Made by a program: the position numbers and the translations under genes. Below are positions 47,570 to 57,400 of a DNA stretch of 64,000 nucleotides, in pieces. Source of the DNA: Formosa algae (GTDB taxonomy: Bacteria > Bacteroidota > Bacteroidia > Flavobacteriales > Flavobacteriaceae). Positions within the stretch are counted from its first letter, which is position 1; every line of letters starts with the position of its first letter. The notes below the pieces were generated by a model that did no database searches, was not told the origin of the DNA, and saw nothing but the letters and a program-made list of their open reading frames with translations. Where the stretch lies: the NCBI RefSeq assembly GCF_001439665.1, contig NZ_LMAK01000067.1:170972-234971 (forward strand), read 5' to 3'.

Positions 47570-47992
47570 ATGGATAAACGAAATATAGGTCGGGTAGATA
47601 AATTTGATTTTCCTAAATTAGATTTATATAATATAGATGTAAAAATAGATACAGGAGCATATACTTCTGCGATACATTGCTCCGAAATTAAAGAAGAAAA
47701 CAACACCTTACGTTGTATATTTTACAGTAAAGGCCATCCTAATTTTAGTAGTGAAGAAGTGGTATTTACAGAATACACGTTTACTAACGTAAAAAGTAGT
47801 AACGGCATAAAAGAAAACAGATATAAAATAAAATCTGATGTAATAATTTTTGGTAAAACCTACAAGATCAACTTAACTTTAAGCACTAGAGACGATATGC
47901 GATTCCCTGTACTTATTGGAAGACAATTTTTAAAACGGAAATTTCTTGTCGATGTAGATCTTCAAAACTTATCATTTAATTTAAAAGGCTAA
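47570..47992 (+). CDS. RimB/LysX-like aspartic protease-fold protein
   Basis: A 140-residue protein of the ATP-dependent zinc protease/RimK-LysX-associated family (PF05618 type). The retropepsin-like catalytic motif is [12 protein letters not shown] with Asp27, followed by flap-like strands and the typical [10 protein letters not shown] near the C-terminus. The start is the ATG at 47570; the frame is open back to 47372 but that would overlap uvrC. Its stop overlaps the rimK ATG by one base (TAATG), giving translational coupling. In Pseudomonas the corresponding RimB modulates RimK. Confidence 0.9.
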   Translation: MDKRNIGRVDKFDFPKLDLYNIDVKIDTGAYTSAIHCSEIKEENNTLRCIFYSKGHPNFSSEEVVFTEYTFTNVKSSNGIKENRYKIKSDVIIFGKTYKINLTLSTRDDMRFPVLIGRQFLKRKFLVDVDLQNLSFNLKG

Positions 47993-48870
47993 TGAATATT
48001 GTAATTTTATCAAGAAACGCAGAACTATACTCTACAGACAGATTAGTTGTTGAAGGTGAAAAGCGTGGACACAAAATAGAGGTTATTGATCCTTTAAAAT
48101 GCGACATTATCATAGAAAAAGAAAAACCTACGATTTACTATAAAAATCGTTACTTAGACTATGTAGATGCTATTATCCCACGTATTGGAGCTTCGGTTAC
48201 CTTTTATGGTTGTGCCGTAGTGCGCCAATTTGAAATGATGAATGTATTTACCATTGTGACTTCAGATGCGATACAACGTTCTCGAGACAAACTAAGATCT
48301 TTACAACGCCTTAGTAAAGCAGGTATTGGTATGCCAAAAACGGTATTTACTAACTATTCTAGAGACGTAGAAGAAGTTATAAATCACGTTGGCGGAACAC
48401 CTGTAATTATTAAATTATTAGAAGGAACGCAAGGTTTAGGTGTGGTTTTAGCCGAAACTAAAAATGCTGCAGAATCTGTCCTTGAAGCCTTTAATGGTTT
48501 ACAAGCGCGTGTTATTGTTCAGGAATTTATTAAGGAAGCTAATGGTGCCGATTTGCGTGCTTTAATAGTAGACGGGCAAGTGGTTGGAGCTATGAAACGC
48601 CAAGGAAAAGAAGGCGAATTTAGATCTAATTTACACCGTGGTGGATCTGCCAATATTATAAAATTAGATGCTGCCGAGTTAAAATTAGCCATAAATGCCG
48701 CTGCCGCTTTAAAACTCCCAGTTTGTGGAGTAGACATGTTACAATCTGCACGCGGACCTTTATTATTAGAAGTAAATTCTACACCAGGTTTAGAAGGTAT
48801 TGAAGGTGCTACAGGTAAAAATATTGCCAAAAACATCATTACTTTTATAGAAAGAAACGCTAAACGATAA
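47992..48870 (+). CDS. rimK: RimK-family ATP-grasp ligase
   Basis: Adds amino acids, usually glutamate, to the C-terminus of a protein substrate (ribosomal protein S6 in E. coli). At 292 residues it has the three ATP-grasp parts: N-terminal RimK domain ([18 protein letters not shown]), the ATP-binding [19 protein letters not shown] loop, and the metal-binding end ([27 protein letters not shown]), with E and N as magnesium ligands. It lies between the RimB-like gene and an aspartoacylase-like gene, with a one-base overlap on the left and a 3-base gap on the right. Confidence 0.95.
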   Translation: MNIVILSRNAELYSTDRLVVEGEKRGHKIEVIDPLKCDIIIEKEKPTIYYKNRYLDYVDAIIPRIGASVTFYGCAVVRQFEMMNVFTIVTSDAIQRSRDKLRSLQRLSKAGIGMPKTVFTNYSRDVEEVINHVGGTPVIIKLLEGTQGLGVVLAETKNAAESVLEAFNGLQARVIVQEFIKEANGADLRALIVDGQVVGAMKRQGKEGEFRSNLHRGGSANIIKLDAAELKLAINAAAALKLPVCGVDMLQSARGPLLLEVNSTPGLEGIEGATGKNIAKNIITFIERNAKR

Positions 48871-48873
48871 AGC

Positions 48874-49845
48874 ATGGTAAACAAGGATATTTTACATGTG
48901 TTGGGTCAAAAAATTCTCCCTGGAGAAAGTGCAGAAATCAGTTTTGATGTTGCCAATTTACACACCTCTTCTAGTGTAGATGTCCCGATTTTTATCGAGC
49001 GTTCTAAACGTCCTGGACCCACCGTATTATTTACGGCCGGTATACATGGAGACGAAGTAAATGGTGTAGAAATCGTTAGACAACTTATTGCTAAAGGCAT
49101 AAATAAACCTAAACGCGGTAGCATTATTTGCATCCCTGTTATTAACATTTTTGGTTTTATAAACTTAAAACGAGAATTCCCCGACGGTCGCGATTTAAAC
49201 CGTGTATTTCCGGGTAACGATAATGGTTCGCTTGCAAGTCAGGTTGCCTATAAATTAATTCATGAAGTAATTCCTTCTGTAGATTATGTAGTCGATTTCC
49301 ATACAGGAGGCGCTGGACGTTTTAATGCACCACAAATTAGAATTGAAAAAAACAATTTAGAGTTAGACGAACTCGCTAAATCTTTTGGAGCTCCTTTTGT
49401 TATGTACTCTAAAAATTTAAGTAAATCTTTTCGTTTTACATGTTCTAAATTAGGCATTCCCATGTTGCTTTACGAAGGCGGAAAATCGATTCATTTAGAT
49501 CCAAATGTAACCAACACTGGCGTTAACGGAGCCAAACGTGTTTTAGCATATTTAAACATGTTAAACACCAAATTAAAAGCAACTCCTCCTAAAAAAGAAT
49601 GTGTTTTCATTTTAGAAAGCAGATGGCAACGTGCTAATTATTCTGGTATGTTTAGACCTGCGTTAGACTTAATGTCGGCCAAAGTTAAAAAAGGAGATAT
49701 TATTGGAAACATTACCGATCCCTACGGCAAGTTTAACGATTTTGTAAAAGCAGAAATTAGTGGTTACATCATTAATGTAAACGAGTCGCCAATTGTATAT
49801 CAAGGTGATGCACTTTTTCATATTACAAGAAAATTGAAACAATAA
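48874..49845 (+). CDS. Succinylglutamate desuccinylase/aspartoacylase-family metallohydrolase
   Basis: A 323-residue M14-like zinc amidohydrolase. Zinc ligands H58 and E61 in TAGIHGDE and H143 in VDFHTGG, with the catalytic glutamate E201 in LLYEGGKS. A C-terminal beta domain (about 240-323, SGMFRPALDLMSAKVKKGDIIGNITDPYG) resembles biotinyl-lipoyl-like folds. Members of this family remove N-acyl groups or cleave amide bonds of aspartate and glutamate. Next to RimK it is a candidate eraser of glutamyl tags. Spacing to neighbours is 3 bases on both sides. Confidence 0.9.
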   Translation: MVNKDILHVLGQKILPGESAEISFDVANLHTSSSVDVPIFIERSKRPGPTVLFTAGIHGDEVNGVEIVRQLIAKGINKPKRGSIICIPVINIFGFINLKREFPDGRDLNRVFPGNDNGSLASQVAYKLIHEVIPSVDYVVDFHTGGAGRFNAPQIRIEKNNLELDELAKSFGAPFVMYSKNLSKSFRFTCSKLGIPMLLYEGGKSIHLDPNVTNTGVNGAKRVLAYLNMLNTKLKATPPKKECVFILESRWQRANYSGMFRPALDLMSAKVKKGDIIGNITDPYGKFNDFVKAEISGYIINVNESPIVYQGDALFHITRKLKQ

Positions 49846-49848
49846 TTC

Positions 49849-50412
49849 ATGACTAAATCTGAGTTAAGAAAACATTACAAAGCCAAACGCGAAGCACTAT
49901 CTTTAGAGACTTGCGACGATTTAAGTATAGATATTTCTAATCAGCTTTTAACATTGCCTATTTGGGATAAATCGTTCTACCATGTATTTTTAACCATAGA
50001 AGAACAAAAAGAAGTAAACACCGAATTTATTCTGAATATCCTTTCCGGAAAAGATAAAAATATAGTTATTTCTAAAAGCGATTTTAAGACCGGATTAATG
50101 CATCATGTATTACTTACAGATGCCACAACTATAAAGAAAAACACGTATAATATCCCTGAACCTATTGATGGTATTCCTATTCCCAATTCGAGTATTGAGG
50201 TTGTTTTTATACCGCTTTTAGCGTTCGACAGTACAGGAAATAGAATTGGATATGGCAAAGGCTTTTACGATCGATTTTTAGACGCTTGCAATCCAGATGT
50301 TATAAAAATTGGAGTTTCTTTTTTTGAGGCTGAAGCTGAAATCTCTGATGTTTACGACAGTGATATTCCTTTAAACTACTGCGTTACTCCAAATCAAGTA
50401 TACACGTTTTAA
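49849..50412 (+). CDS. 5-formyltetrahydrofolate cyclo-ligase
   Basis: ATP-dependent conversion of 5-formyl-THF to 5,10-methenyl-THF. A 187-residue family-length protein with the basic N-terminus (TKSELRKHYKAKREAL), the central FIPLLAFDSTGNRIGYGKGFYDRFL nucleotide/folate-binding loop (Gly134 begins the GYGKGFYDRF motif) and the C-terminal PLNYCVTP. Last gene of the four-gene plus-strand operon, 3 bases after the aspartoacylase-like gene. Confidence 0.95.
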   Translation: MTKSELRKHYKAKREALSLETCDDLSIDISNQLLTLPIWDKSFYHVFLTIEEQKEVNTEFILNILSGKDKNIVISKSDFKTGLMHHVLLTDATTIKKNTYNIPEPIDGIPIPNSSIEVVFIPLLAFDSTGNRIGYGKGFYDRFLDACNPDVIKIGVSFFEAEAEISDVYDSDIPLNYCVTPNQVYTF

Positions 50413-50421
50413 ACCTAAAAA

Positions 50422-50450
50422 AAGCCCGCAATATATAATACTGCGAGCTT
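50422..50450 (-). terminator. Terminator of the M3 peptidase gene
   Basis: Hairpin AAGCCCGCA / TGCGAGCTT (one mismatch) with an 11-base AT loop. On the minus strand it is followed by a T-run, 22 bases past the stop. It also follows the plus-strand cyclo-ligase gene by 10 bases. Confidence 0.65.
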
Positions 50451-50472
50451 CTCTATTGGTCTTAAATTTACC

Positions 50473-52599
50473 TTATTCTGTTAATCCTCTATTTTTCAAC
50501 ATCGGTTTAATATCTGGATCTTGACCTCTAAACTCATGGTACAGTTTTTCAAAATCTTCAGTATTTCCTCGAGATAAAATCATATCACGAAAACGCTGAC
50601 CATTTTCAGGTGTTAGTCCGCCGTTATTTTCAAACCATTCATATGCATCATGATCTAACATCTCTGTCCATAAATAGGCATAATATCCAGCGGCATAACC
50701 GTTACCCCAAATATGTAAGAAATACGAAGAACGGTAACGCGGTGGCACAGCACTTAAATCTAAATGTGTACGTTTTAAAGCCTCTTGTTCAAAAGCATCT
50801 GCATCTTCAATCTTGTTGTCTGTAGTAATTGTATGCCATTGCATATCTAAACTAGCCGCAGAAACCACCTCTGTTAAAGCGTAACCTTGATTAAACGTAG
50901 AAGCTTTCTTAATCTTATCTATTAAAGCTTGAGGCATAGGCTCTCCTGTTTTATAATGCTTGGCGTAGTTATTTAAAATACTAGGATACAATGCCCAATT
51001 CTCATTAAACTGCGAAGGGAACTCTACAAAATCTCGTGGTGTATTTGTCCCTGACAAACTCACGTATTCCTGATCTGCAAAGAAACCATGTAAGGCATGT
51101 CCGAATTCATGAAACATAGTAATAACATCATCAAAACTCACTAAGGCAGGTTGTTCTGCAGCAGGTTTTGTGAAATTACAAACATTGTAAATCACGGGCT
51201 TAGTCCCTAACAATTTAGATTGATCTATAATATTACTCATCCAAGCACCACCAGATTTATTATCACGTTTAAAGAAATCGCCATAAAACAATCCAATCTG
51301 GCTACCATCTTTATCAATAACATCGTAAACACGAACATCTTCCTGATATACTGGTAAATCTTTACGCTCTTTAAAAGTTAAACCATATAATTGATTCGCT
51401 GCATAAAACACACCATTTTCTAACACATTCCATAGCTCGAAATACGGTTTAATTTGACTATCGTCTAAATCGTAACGTTCTTTTCTAACCTGTTCTGCAT
51501 AAAAATTCCAATCCCAAGCTTCTAAATCAAATCCGCCGTTTTGTTTATCGATCAAACTTTGTATATCGGCCGCTTCAACTTTTGCTTTAGCTGTGGTTGC
51601 CGGCACTAATTGATCTAAAAAGTCTTGAACAGCTTTCGGTGTTTTTGCCATTTGGTCCTGAAGCTTCCATGCTGCAAAGTTTTCAAACCCTAAAATTGAA
51701 GCTTGTTCTGCACGGATTTGGGCTATACGTTCTATAATGGCTCTGGTGTCGTTTTCGTCAACTTGTTCTGCACGGTTCCAAGAATTTTTAAATAAGGTTT
51801 CACGAGTTTCACGATTCGTTAAACTTTGTAAACTTGGTTGTTGGGTGGTGTTTTGTAACGGTAACGTCCATTCCGTTTTATCTTCGTTTGCTGCTGCATC
51901 TATTTCTGCTTCAGACAAACCTGCCAACGCGTCTTTATTTTCTACAACTAAAGCACCTTCTTTTGCTGCAGCCATTAACTGATTGGTAAATTTGGCACTT
52001 AAAGTCGCTACTTCTCCATTGAGTTCTCTTAATTTTAATTGATCTGCTTCTTCCAGATTTGCACCCGACAACACAAAACGTTGGTAGTAATTTTCTACCA
52101 AGTGTTTAGATTCCGAATCTAATCTAAGCGATTCTCTATTATCATATATAGATTTAACGCGTTTAAACAATTTTGAATTTAAATAGATCGCATCTTTATG
52201 CTCTGCAAATTTAGGTGCCAAAACTTCTTCAATCGCTTGTAATTCTGGATTTGTATTTGCTCCAGACAATAAATTAAATACGTTTCTAACTCGAGATAAT
52301 AACTGACCACTCTCTTCTAAAGGAATAAAGGTATTCTCAAAAGTTGGAGCTCCAGGATTATCTAAAATCTCTTTCATTTCACTTAATTGAGCTCTCATAC
52401 CGGCATCCATAGCAGGAAGAAAATCTGTATTTCTTATCTTATCGAAATCTGGAGCTTGAAAAAGAAGTTTACTCGGTTCAAAAAAAGGATTTGTTGCTGA
52501 TAACTCGTCTTTTACTTCTTCAACTTTTTTAGTCTCTTCCTGACATGAAGTTGTTAAAATTACAACGGCGAATAAAGCAAACACTGATAATTGTTTCAT
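50473..52599 (-). CDS. M3-family metallopeptidase, lipoprotein
   Basis: Oligopeptidase/dipeptidyl carboxypeptidase-like zinc enzyme of 708 residues. An N-terminal lipoprotein signal (VVILTTSC, Cys19) anchors it to the outer membrane or periplasm. The M3 zinc motif HEFGH lies at residues 497-501, followed by the NFVEFPSQ-type helix (RDFVEFPSQFNENW). C-terminal conserved segments HIWGNGYAAGYYAYLW and FRDMILSRGNTEDFEKLYHEFRGQDP are present, matching the Dcp group. Monocistronic. Confidence 0.95.
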   Translation of the reverse strand: MKQLSVFALFAVVILTTSCQEETKKVEEVKDELSATNPFFEPSKLLFQAPDFDKIRNTDFLPAMDAGMRAQLSEMKEILDNPGAPTFENTFIPLEESGQLLSRVRNVFNLLSGANTNPELQAIEEVLAPKFAEHKDAIYLNSKLFKRVKSIYDNRESLRLDSESKHLVENYYQRFVLSGANLEEADQLKLRELNGEVATLSAKFTNQLMAAAKEGALVVENKDALAGLSEAEIDAAANEDKTEWTLPLQNTTQQPSLQSLTNRETRETLFKNSWNRAEQVDENDTRAIIERIAQIRAEQASILGFENFAAWKLQDQMAKTPKAVQDFLDQLVPATTAKAKVEAADIQSLIDKQNGGFDLEAWDWNFYAEQVRKERYDLDDSQIKPYFELWNVLENGVFYAANQLYGLTFKERKDLPVYQEDVRVYDVIDKDGSQIGLFYGDFFKRDNKSGGAWMSNIIDQSKLLGTKPVIYNVCNFTKPAAEQPALVSFDDVITMFHEFGHALHGFFADQEYVSLSGTNTPRDFVEFPSQFNENWALYPSILNNYAKHYKTGEPMPQALIDKIKKASTFNQGYALTEVVSAASLDMQWHTITTDNKIEDADAFEQEALKRTHLDLSAVPPRYRSSYFLHIWGNGYAAGYYAYLWTEMLDHDAYEWFENNGGLTPENGQRFRDMILSRGNTEDFEKLYHEFRGQDPDIKPMLKNRGLTE

Positions 52600-52731
52600 A
52601 GGTTTTAAACTTTATTTAAATAATATATTAAGTGTTTTATGGATGCGCTTTCAATGATTTTCTAAAACTACATCTATTTTAAATATCACATACTGATTAA
52701 TGCACGATGTAATACTTTTTAAGCTTAAGGA

Positions 52732-53352
52732 TTAATTCTTCGGAAATGCTTTTTTATTGAATACCAATAACATTACAAATCCGGTACTAATAGCGACATC
52801 GGCCACATTAAAGACGGGCTCAAAAAACGTAAAGTAACGTCCTCCCCAAAAGGGCAACCATGCTGGCAAATATCCTTTCCAAAGCGGAAAGTATAACATA
52901 TCTACCACTTTCCCATGCAATAGCGTTTCGTAACCTCCATCCGCGGGTAAAAATGATGCAATTTGTCCGTGACTGTCGTTAAAAAGAACGCCATAGAATA
53001 CAGAGTCTATAATATTCCCTAAAGCACCTGCAAAGATTAAAGCAATGGCTAAAGTTAATAAATAGTGTCCCTTACTTTTTACGGTAGCATATAACCAATA
53101 TCCTATCCCGAAAATGGCAAAAATCCGAAAGACTGTTAAAGACGTTTTGGCTGTTCTATCTGTGATGGACGAGGTAAAATCACTTATTTTAGTTCCCCAG
53201 GCCATGCCTTCATTTTCAATAAAATAAATTCTGAACCAGTTAAAAACGGTAATATCTTCCCCTAAAACAAAATGTGTTTTAATATAAATTTTACTTATTT
53301 GATCGATGAATAGTACAACGACAATAAGTAGACTCGCTTTTTTTAAGGACAT
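52732..53352 (-). CDS. lspA: Lipoprotein signal peptidase II
   Basis: Inner-membrane aspartic peptidase that cleaves the signal from prolipoproteins, consistent with the many lipoproteins in this window. From the start at 53352 (MSLKKASL); the frame is open six codons further back. The two catalytic aspartates lie in ALGNIID and FNVADVAIS. Four transmembrane segments are evident. Between the two active-site motifs there is an extra periplasmic loop of about 40 residues, longer than in E. coli, as in other Bacteroidota LspA. Follows a secreted protein gene in the ileS-dksA region. Confidence 0.96.
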   Translation of the reverse strand: MSLKKASLLIVVVLFIDQISKIYIKTHFVLGEDITVFNWFRIYFIENEGMAWGTKISDFTSSITDRTAKTSLTVFRIFAIFGIGYWLYATVKSKGHYLLTLAIALIFAGALGNIIDSVFYGVLFNDSHGQIASFLPADGGYETLLHGKVVDMLYFPLWKGYLPAWLPFWGGRYFTFFEPVFNVADVAISTGFVMLLVFNKKAFPKN

Positions 53353-53381
53353 GCTTTGGGTTTTCAGCAAAAATAAGAATA

Positions 53382-54002
53382 TTATTCTGTTTTAATTACA
53401 CTAATACTGCCTTGAATAGACTTTAAATGCAATTGATTTTCTCCTGGAATTAAATTTTGAAGCGCTACAGCTCCATGTCTAGACGTAGCATGCACCGTTG
53501 CATAATTAGTTTCGACATAAATAGCGCCATTAATAGTATTAACTGTTGCAGAACCTAGAAATGATAACAATTTACACTGACCTTGATTTAGCTCGATAAA
53601 AGCAGAAGTAAAAACACCTTCAACCTCAACACTTGCAATGTCACTTATTACAACAAGATTTAGATTTTCAGGAATTTGAATATCAAGTTCAATAGACATC
53701 ACTTTATGTGCGCTTAACTTATCGTTATCTGCTTCAAATAAAGGCTGAAATCTAGTTACAATATAAAGAGAATCCTGTTGTGTTCTGGTTACAACTAACA
53801 TCTCTTCACTATGCTCGCCTTCCATTTTAGTCTGTATTTTAATCTGACTAGATGTTGAAGCCACAATTTGAATATTAAAACAATTTGCACCGTCTATATA
53901 TAGTGTAGAGATATTTTGAGCATCAATTATTTTATCGACCCGTTTTTGAGCGCTCAATAAGGAACAACTTAAGCCAATAATAATTAATAATATAGATTTC
54001 AT
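53382..54002 (-). CDS. Secreted beta-helix DUF4097-like protein
   Basis: A 206-residue protein with an N-terminal signal (LSCSLLSAQ). The rest is a run of short regular beta-strands (LNLVVISDIASVEVEG, ALVELNQGQCK, SATVNTINGAIYVETN, ATSRHGAV) as in DUF4097 adhesin-like beta-helices. Function is unknown. It lies between dksA and lspA, after a terminator at 54013, and ends 30 bases before the lspA ATG. Confidence 0.75.
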   Translation of the reverse strand: MKSILLIIIGLSCSLLSAQKRVDKIIDAQNISTLYIDGANCFNIQIVASTSSQIKIQTKMEGEHSEEMLVVTRTQQDSLYIVTRFQPLFEADNDKLSAHKVMSIELDIQIPENLNLVVISDIASVEVEGVFTSAFIELNQGQCKLLSFLGSATVNTINGAIYVETNYATVHATSRHGAVALQNLIPGENQLHLKSIQGSISVIKTE

Positions 54003-54012
54003 AAAAAAGTAA

Positions 54013-54046
54013 AAAACGCCTTTACATCAAGATGTAAGGCGTTTTA
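54013..54046 (-). terminator. Terminator after dksA
   Basis: Long stem AAAACGCCTTTACATC / GATGTAAGGCGTTTT with one bulged T and a 2-base loop. On the minus strand it is followed by T residues, 21 bases past the dksA stop and 11 before the next ATG. Confidence 0.85.
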
Positions 54047-54066
54047 TTTATAGTTTTTAAGTATGC

Positions 54067-54447
54067 TTATTGCATATTTTTAGCTTCAATACTAAGTGTG
54101 GCATGTGGTACTAATTTTAAACGTTCTTTGTTAATTAATTTACCTGTAACACGGCAAACTCCATACGTTTTATTTTCTATTCTAATTAAAGCGTTTTTTA
54201 AATCGCGAATAAATTTTTCCTGACGAATTGCTAACTGCGAATTCGCTTCTTTACTCATTGTTTCGCTTCCTTCTTCAAAGGCTTTAAATGTAGGAGACGT
54301 ATCGTCTGTTCCGTTATTTAAATCGTTTTGATATGCGCTTTTTATTAAGTCTAAATCATGTTTAGCTTTTACAATTTTATCCTGAATTAACTCCTTAAAT
54401 TCTGCTAAATCCTTATCGGAGTATCTTACGTTTATGTCTACGCTCAT
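54067..54447 (-). CDS. TraR/DksA-type regulator with degenerate zinc finger
   Basis: A 126-residue protein (start at 54447, MSVDINVRYSD; the frame is open back to 54498 but would overlap ileS). Residues about 1-75 form a coiled-coil, and the C-terminal part has the DksA-type turn YGVCRVTGKLINKERL followed by PHATLSIEAK. Only one cysteine of the usual four-Cys zinc site remains. It is a predicted RNA polymerase secondary-channel binder. It follows ileS by 4 bases. Confidence 0.9.
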   Translation of the reverse strand: MSVDINVRYSDKDLAEFKELIQDKIVKAKHDLDLIKSAYQNDLNNGTDDTSPTFKAFEEGSETMSKEANSQLAIRQEKFIRDLKNALIRIENKTYGVCRVTGKLINKERLKLVPHATLSIEAKNMQ

Positions 54448-54451
54448 ATTG

Positions 54452-57400
54452 TTAGTGTTTTTCAATAAACAACTTGGTTTCAATATCATCAAAAACAATT
54501 TCGATACCGTCGTTTATAAGATCCATAATTTCAAGTTCGGCGGTTAGGGTCTCTGCCTTAATATATTCTAAATTTGTTGCTACAGCATTTACAATCTCAT
54601 CGTGTTTTTGAAGTTTAACCGAAATACGGTCTGTTACTTCGAAGCCAGAATCTTTACGTAAATTTTGTATTCTGTTAATTAATTCTCTCGCAATTCCCTC
54701 TTTTCTTAATTCCTGAGAAATCGTAATATCTAAAGCTACAGTTAAATTACCTTCGTTAGCAACTAACCATCCTTCAATATCTTGCGATATAATTTCAACA
54801 TCTTCACGACCTAAAGTAATACTTTTTCCATTAACATCAATGTTTATAGTACCTGTTTGCTCTATTTTTTTAATATCTTCTGAAGTCATTTTCGCTATTT
54901 CACTAGCTATCAACTTCATATCTTTTCCAAAGCGCGGTCCTAAAACTTTAAAATCTGGTTTTATTTGTTTTACTAAGATGTCTGATGCGTCTTCTAACAG
55001 CTCAATATCCTTAATATTAACTTCATGCTTAATTAAATCGGCAACCGCTAAAATCTCTTCTTTCTGTTCCTTAGTATCTATAGGAATCATGATTTTCTGT
55101 AACGGCTGGCGTACTTTAATTTTTTCTTTAGCACGTAATGATAATACCAATGACGAGATAACTTGTGCTCGACCCATTTTACGTTCTAACGATTTATCTA
55201 TAATCGCTTCATCGCATACCGGAAACTCAGCCAAATGTACACTTTCAAATGTTTCTTTTTGTGTCACTTGTGTTAAGTCTCGGTAAAGTTTATCCATGAA
55301 AAATGGTGCAATTGGCGAACCTAATTTTGCAATGGTCAGCATACATGTGTATAGTGTTTGATAAGCCGAAATCTTATCTTGCTGATAATCGCCTTTCCAG
55401 AAACGTCTTCTACTTAAACGCACATACCAGTTACTTAAATAGTCTTGTGTAAACTCAGAAATGGCGCGTGCTGCTTTTGTTGGCTCGTATTCTGCATAAT
55501 ATTCGTCTACACGCTGAATAAGTGTATGTAATTCTGATAAAATCCAACGATCTAATTCCGGGCGCTCTGCTAATGGAATATCTGGTTCGCTATACGTGAA
55601 TTTATCTAAATTAGTATATAAACTGAAGAATGAATAGGTGTTATATAATGTTCCGAAGAATTTACGTTTTACTTCTTCTATTCCTTCTAAATCAAATTTT
55701 AAGTTGTCCCATGGGTTTGCGTTTGCAATCATATACCAACGGGTAGCATCTGGACCGTAATTTGAAAGCGTGTCAAAAGGATCGACCGCATTCCCTAAAC
55801 GCTTCGACATTTTTTGTCCGTTTTTATCTAACACTAATCCGTTAGACACTACGTTCTTATAGGCTACAGAATCGAACACCATAGTTGCAATCGCGTGAAG
55901 CGTATAAAACCACCCACGTGTTTGATCTACACCTTCTGCAATAAAGTCTGCTGGATACGATTCTTTTCCATCAATTTTTTCTTTATTTTCAAACGGGTAA
56001 TGCCATTGTGCATATGGCATAGAACCTGAATCGAACCACACATCTATCAAGTCGCTTTCGCGTTTCATTGGTTGTCCTGAAGCAGACACTAATGTAATTT
56101 GATCGACAATGTTTTTATGTAAGTCTAATTGTGCATAGTTTTCTTCAGAATTATTTCCGACTTCAAAACCTTCGAAAATATCTTTTTCTAAAACACCAGC
56201 AGTAACAGCTTTAGCCATTTCTGCTTTTAATTCGGCCACAGAACCAATACATATTTCTTCTTTACCATCTTCAGTTCTCCAAATTGGTAATGGAATTCCC
56301 CAATAACGAGAACGCGATAAATTCCAGTCGTTAGCATTTGCTAACCAGTTTCCGAAACGACCTGTTCCTGTAGATTTTGGTTTCCAGTTAATGGTATCAT
56401 TAAGTTCTACCATACGCCCTTTAACGTCCGTTACTTTAATAAACCAAGAATCTAATGGGTAGTATAAAATAGGTTTGTCTGTTCTCCAACAATTTGGATA
56501 ACTGTGCTTATATTTTTCAACCTTAAAGGCTTTATTTTCTTCTTTTAATTGAATAGCAATCTCAACATCTACAGAACGCTCTGGCGCTTCACCATCCTTA
56601 TAATATTCGTTCTTTACATATTTACCTGCATATTCTGCCATTTCGGGTCTAAACTTCCCTTGTAAATTGACTAACGGCACTAAATTTCCGTTTTCATCTT
56701 TTACCAACATCGGTGGAATTTCTGGTACGGCTTGTTTAGCAACCAAGGCATCGTCTGCACCAAACGTAGGCGCTGTATGTACAATTCCTGTTCCGTCTTC
56801 TGTCGTTACGAAATCTCCAGCAATAATTCTAAAGGCATCTTCTGGATTATCGTTTGGTAAAGCGTAAGGCATTAATTGCTCGTACGAAATACCTACTAAA
56901 TCTTTTCCTTTAAATTCTTTTACAACGTAAAACGGAATCTTCTTATCGCCATGTTTGTAATCTAACAATGCAGGCTTAGCGTCGACTTGAAAAAACTTAC
57001 CTGCAAATTGTTTTGCAAGCAATGGTTTTGCCAATACCACATTCATAGGTTCGAAAGTGTATTGGTTATAGGTTTCTACTAAAATGTAGTCAATTTTATT
57101 TCCAACAGTTAAGGCGGTGTTACTTGGTAACGTCCAAGGCGTGGTTGTCCAAGCTAAGAAAAAGATATCACCTTCGTCTTGTAAAAAGTCTGGCAACGAA
57201 TCTGCATTCGCTTTAAACTGTGCAACGATAGTCGTATCGGTAACATCTTGATACGTTCCTGGCTGATTTAATTCGTGAGAACTTAAACCTGTACCAGCTT
57301 TTGGAGAATATGGCTGTATTGTATACCCTTTGTAGATTAACTTTTTGTCGTAAACCTGCTTTAGTAACCACCAAACACTTTCCATGTATTTTGGTTCGTA

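Noticed and set aside
48519..48884. Open frame of 121 codons on the minus strand
   Set aside because: Antisense to rimK, a shadow of its codon pattern.
54840..55286. Open frame of 148 codons on the plus strand
   Set aside because: Antisense to ileS, with composition expected from the reversed codons of the real gene.
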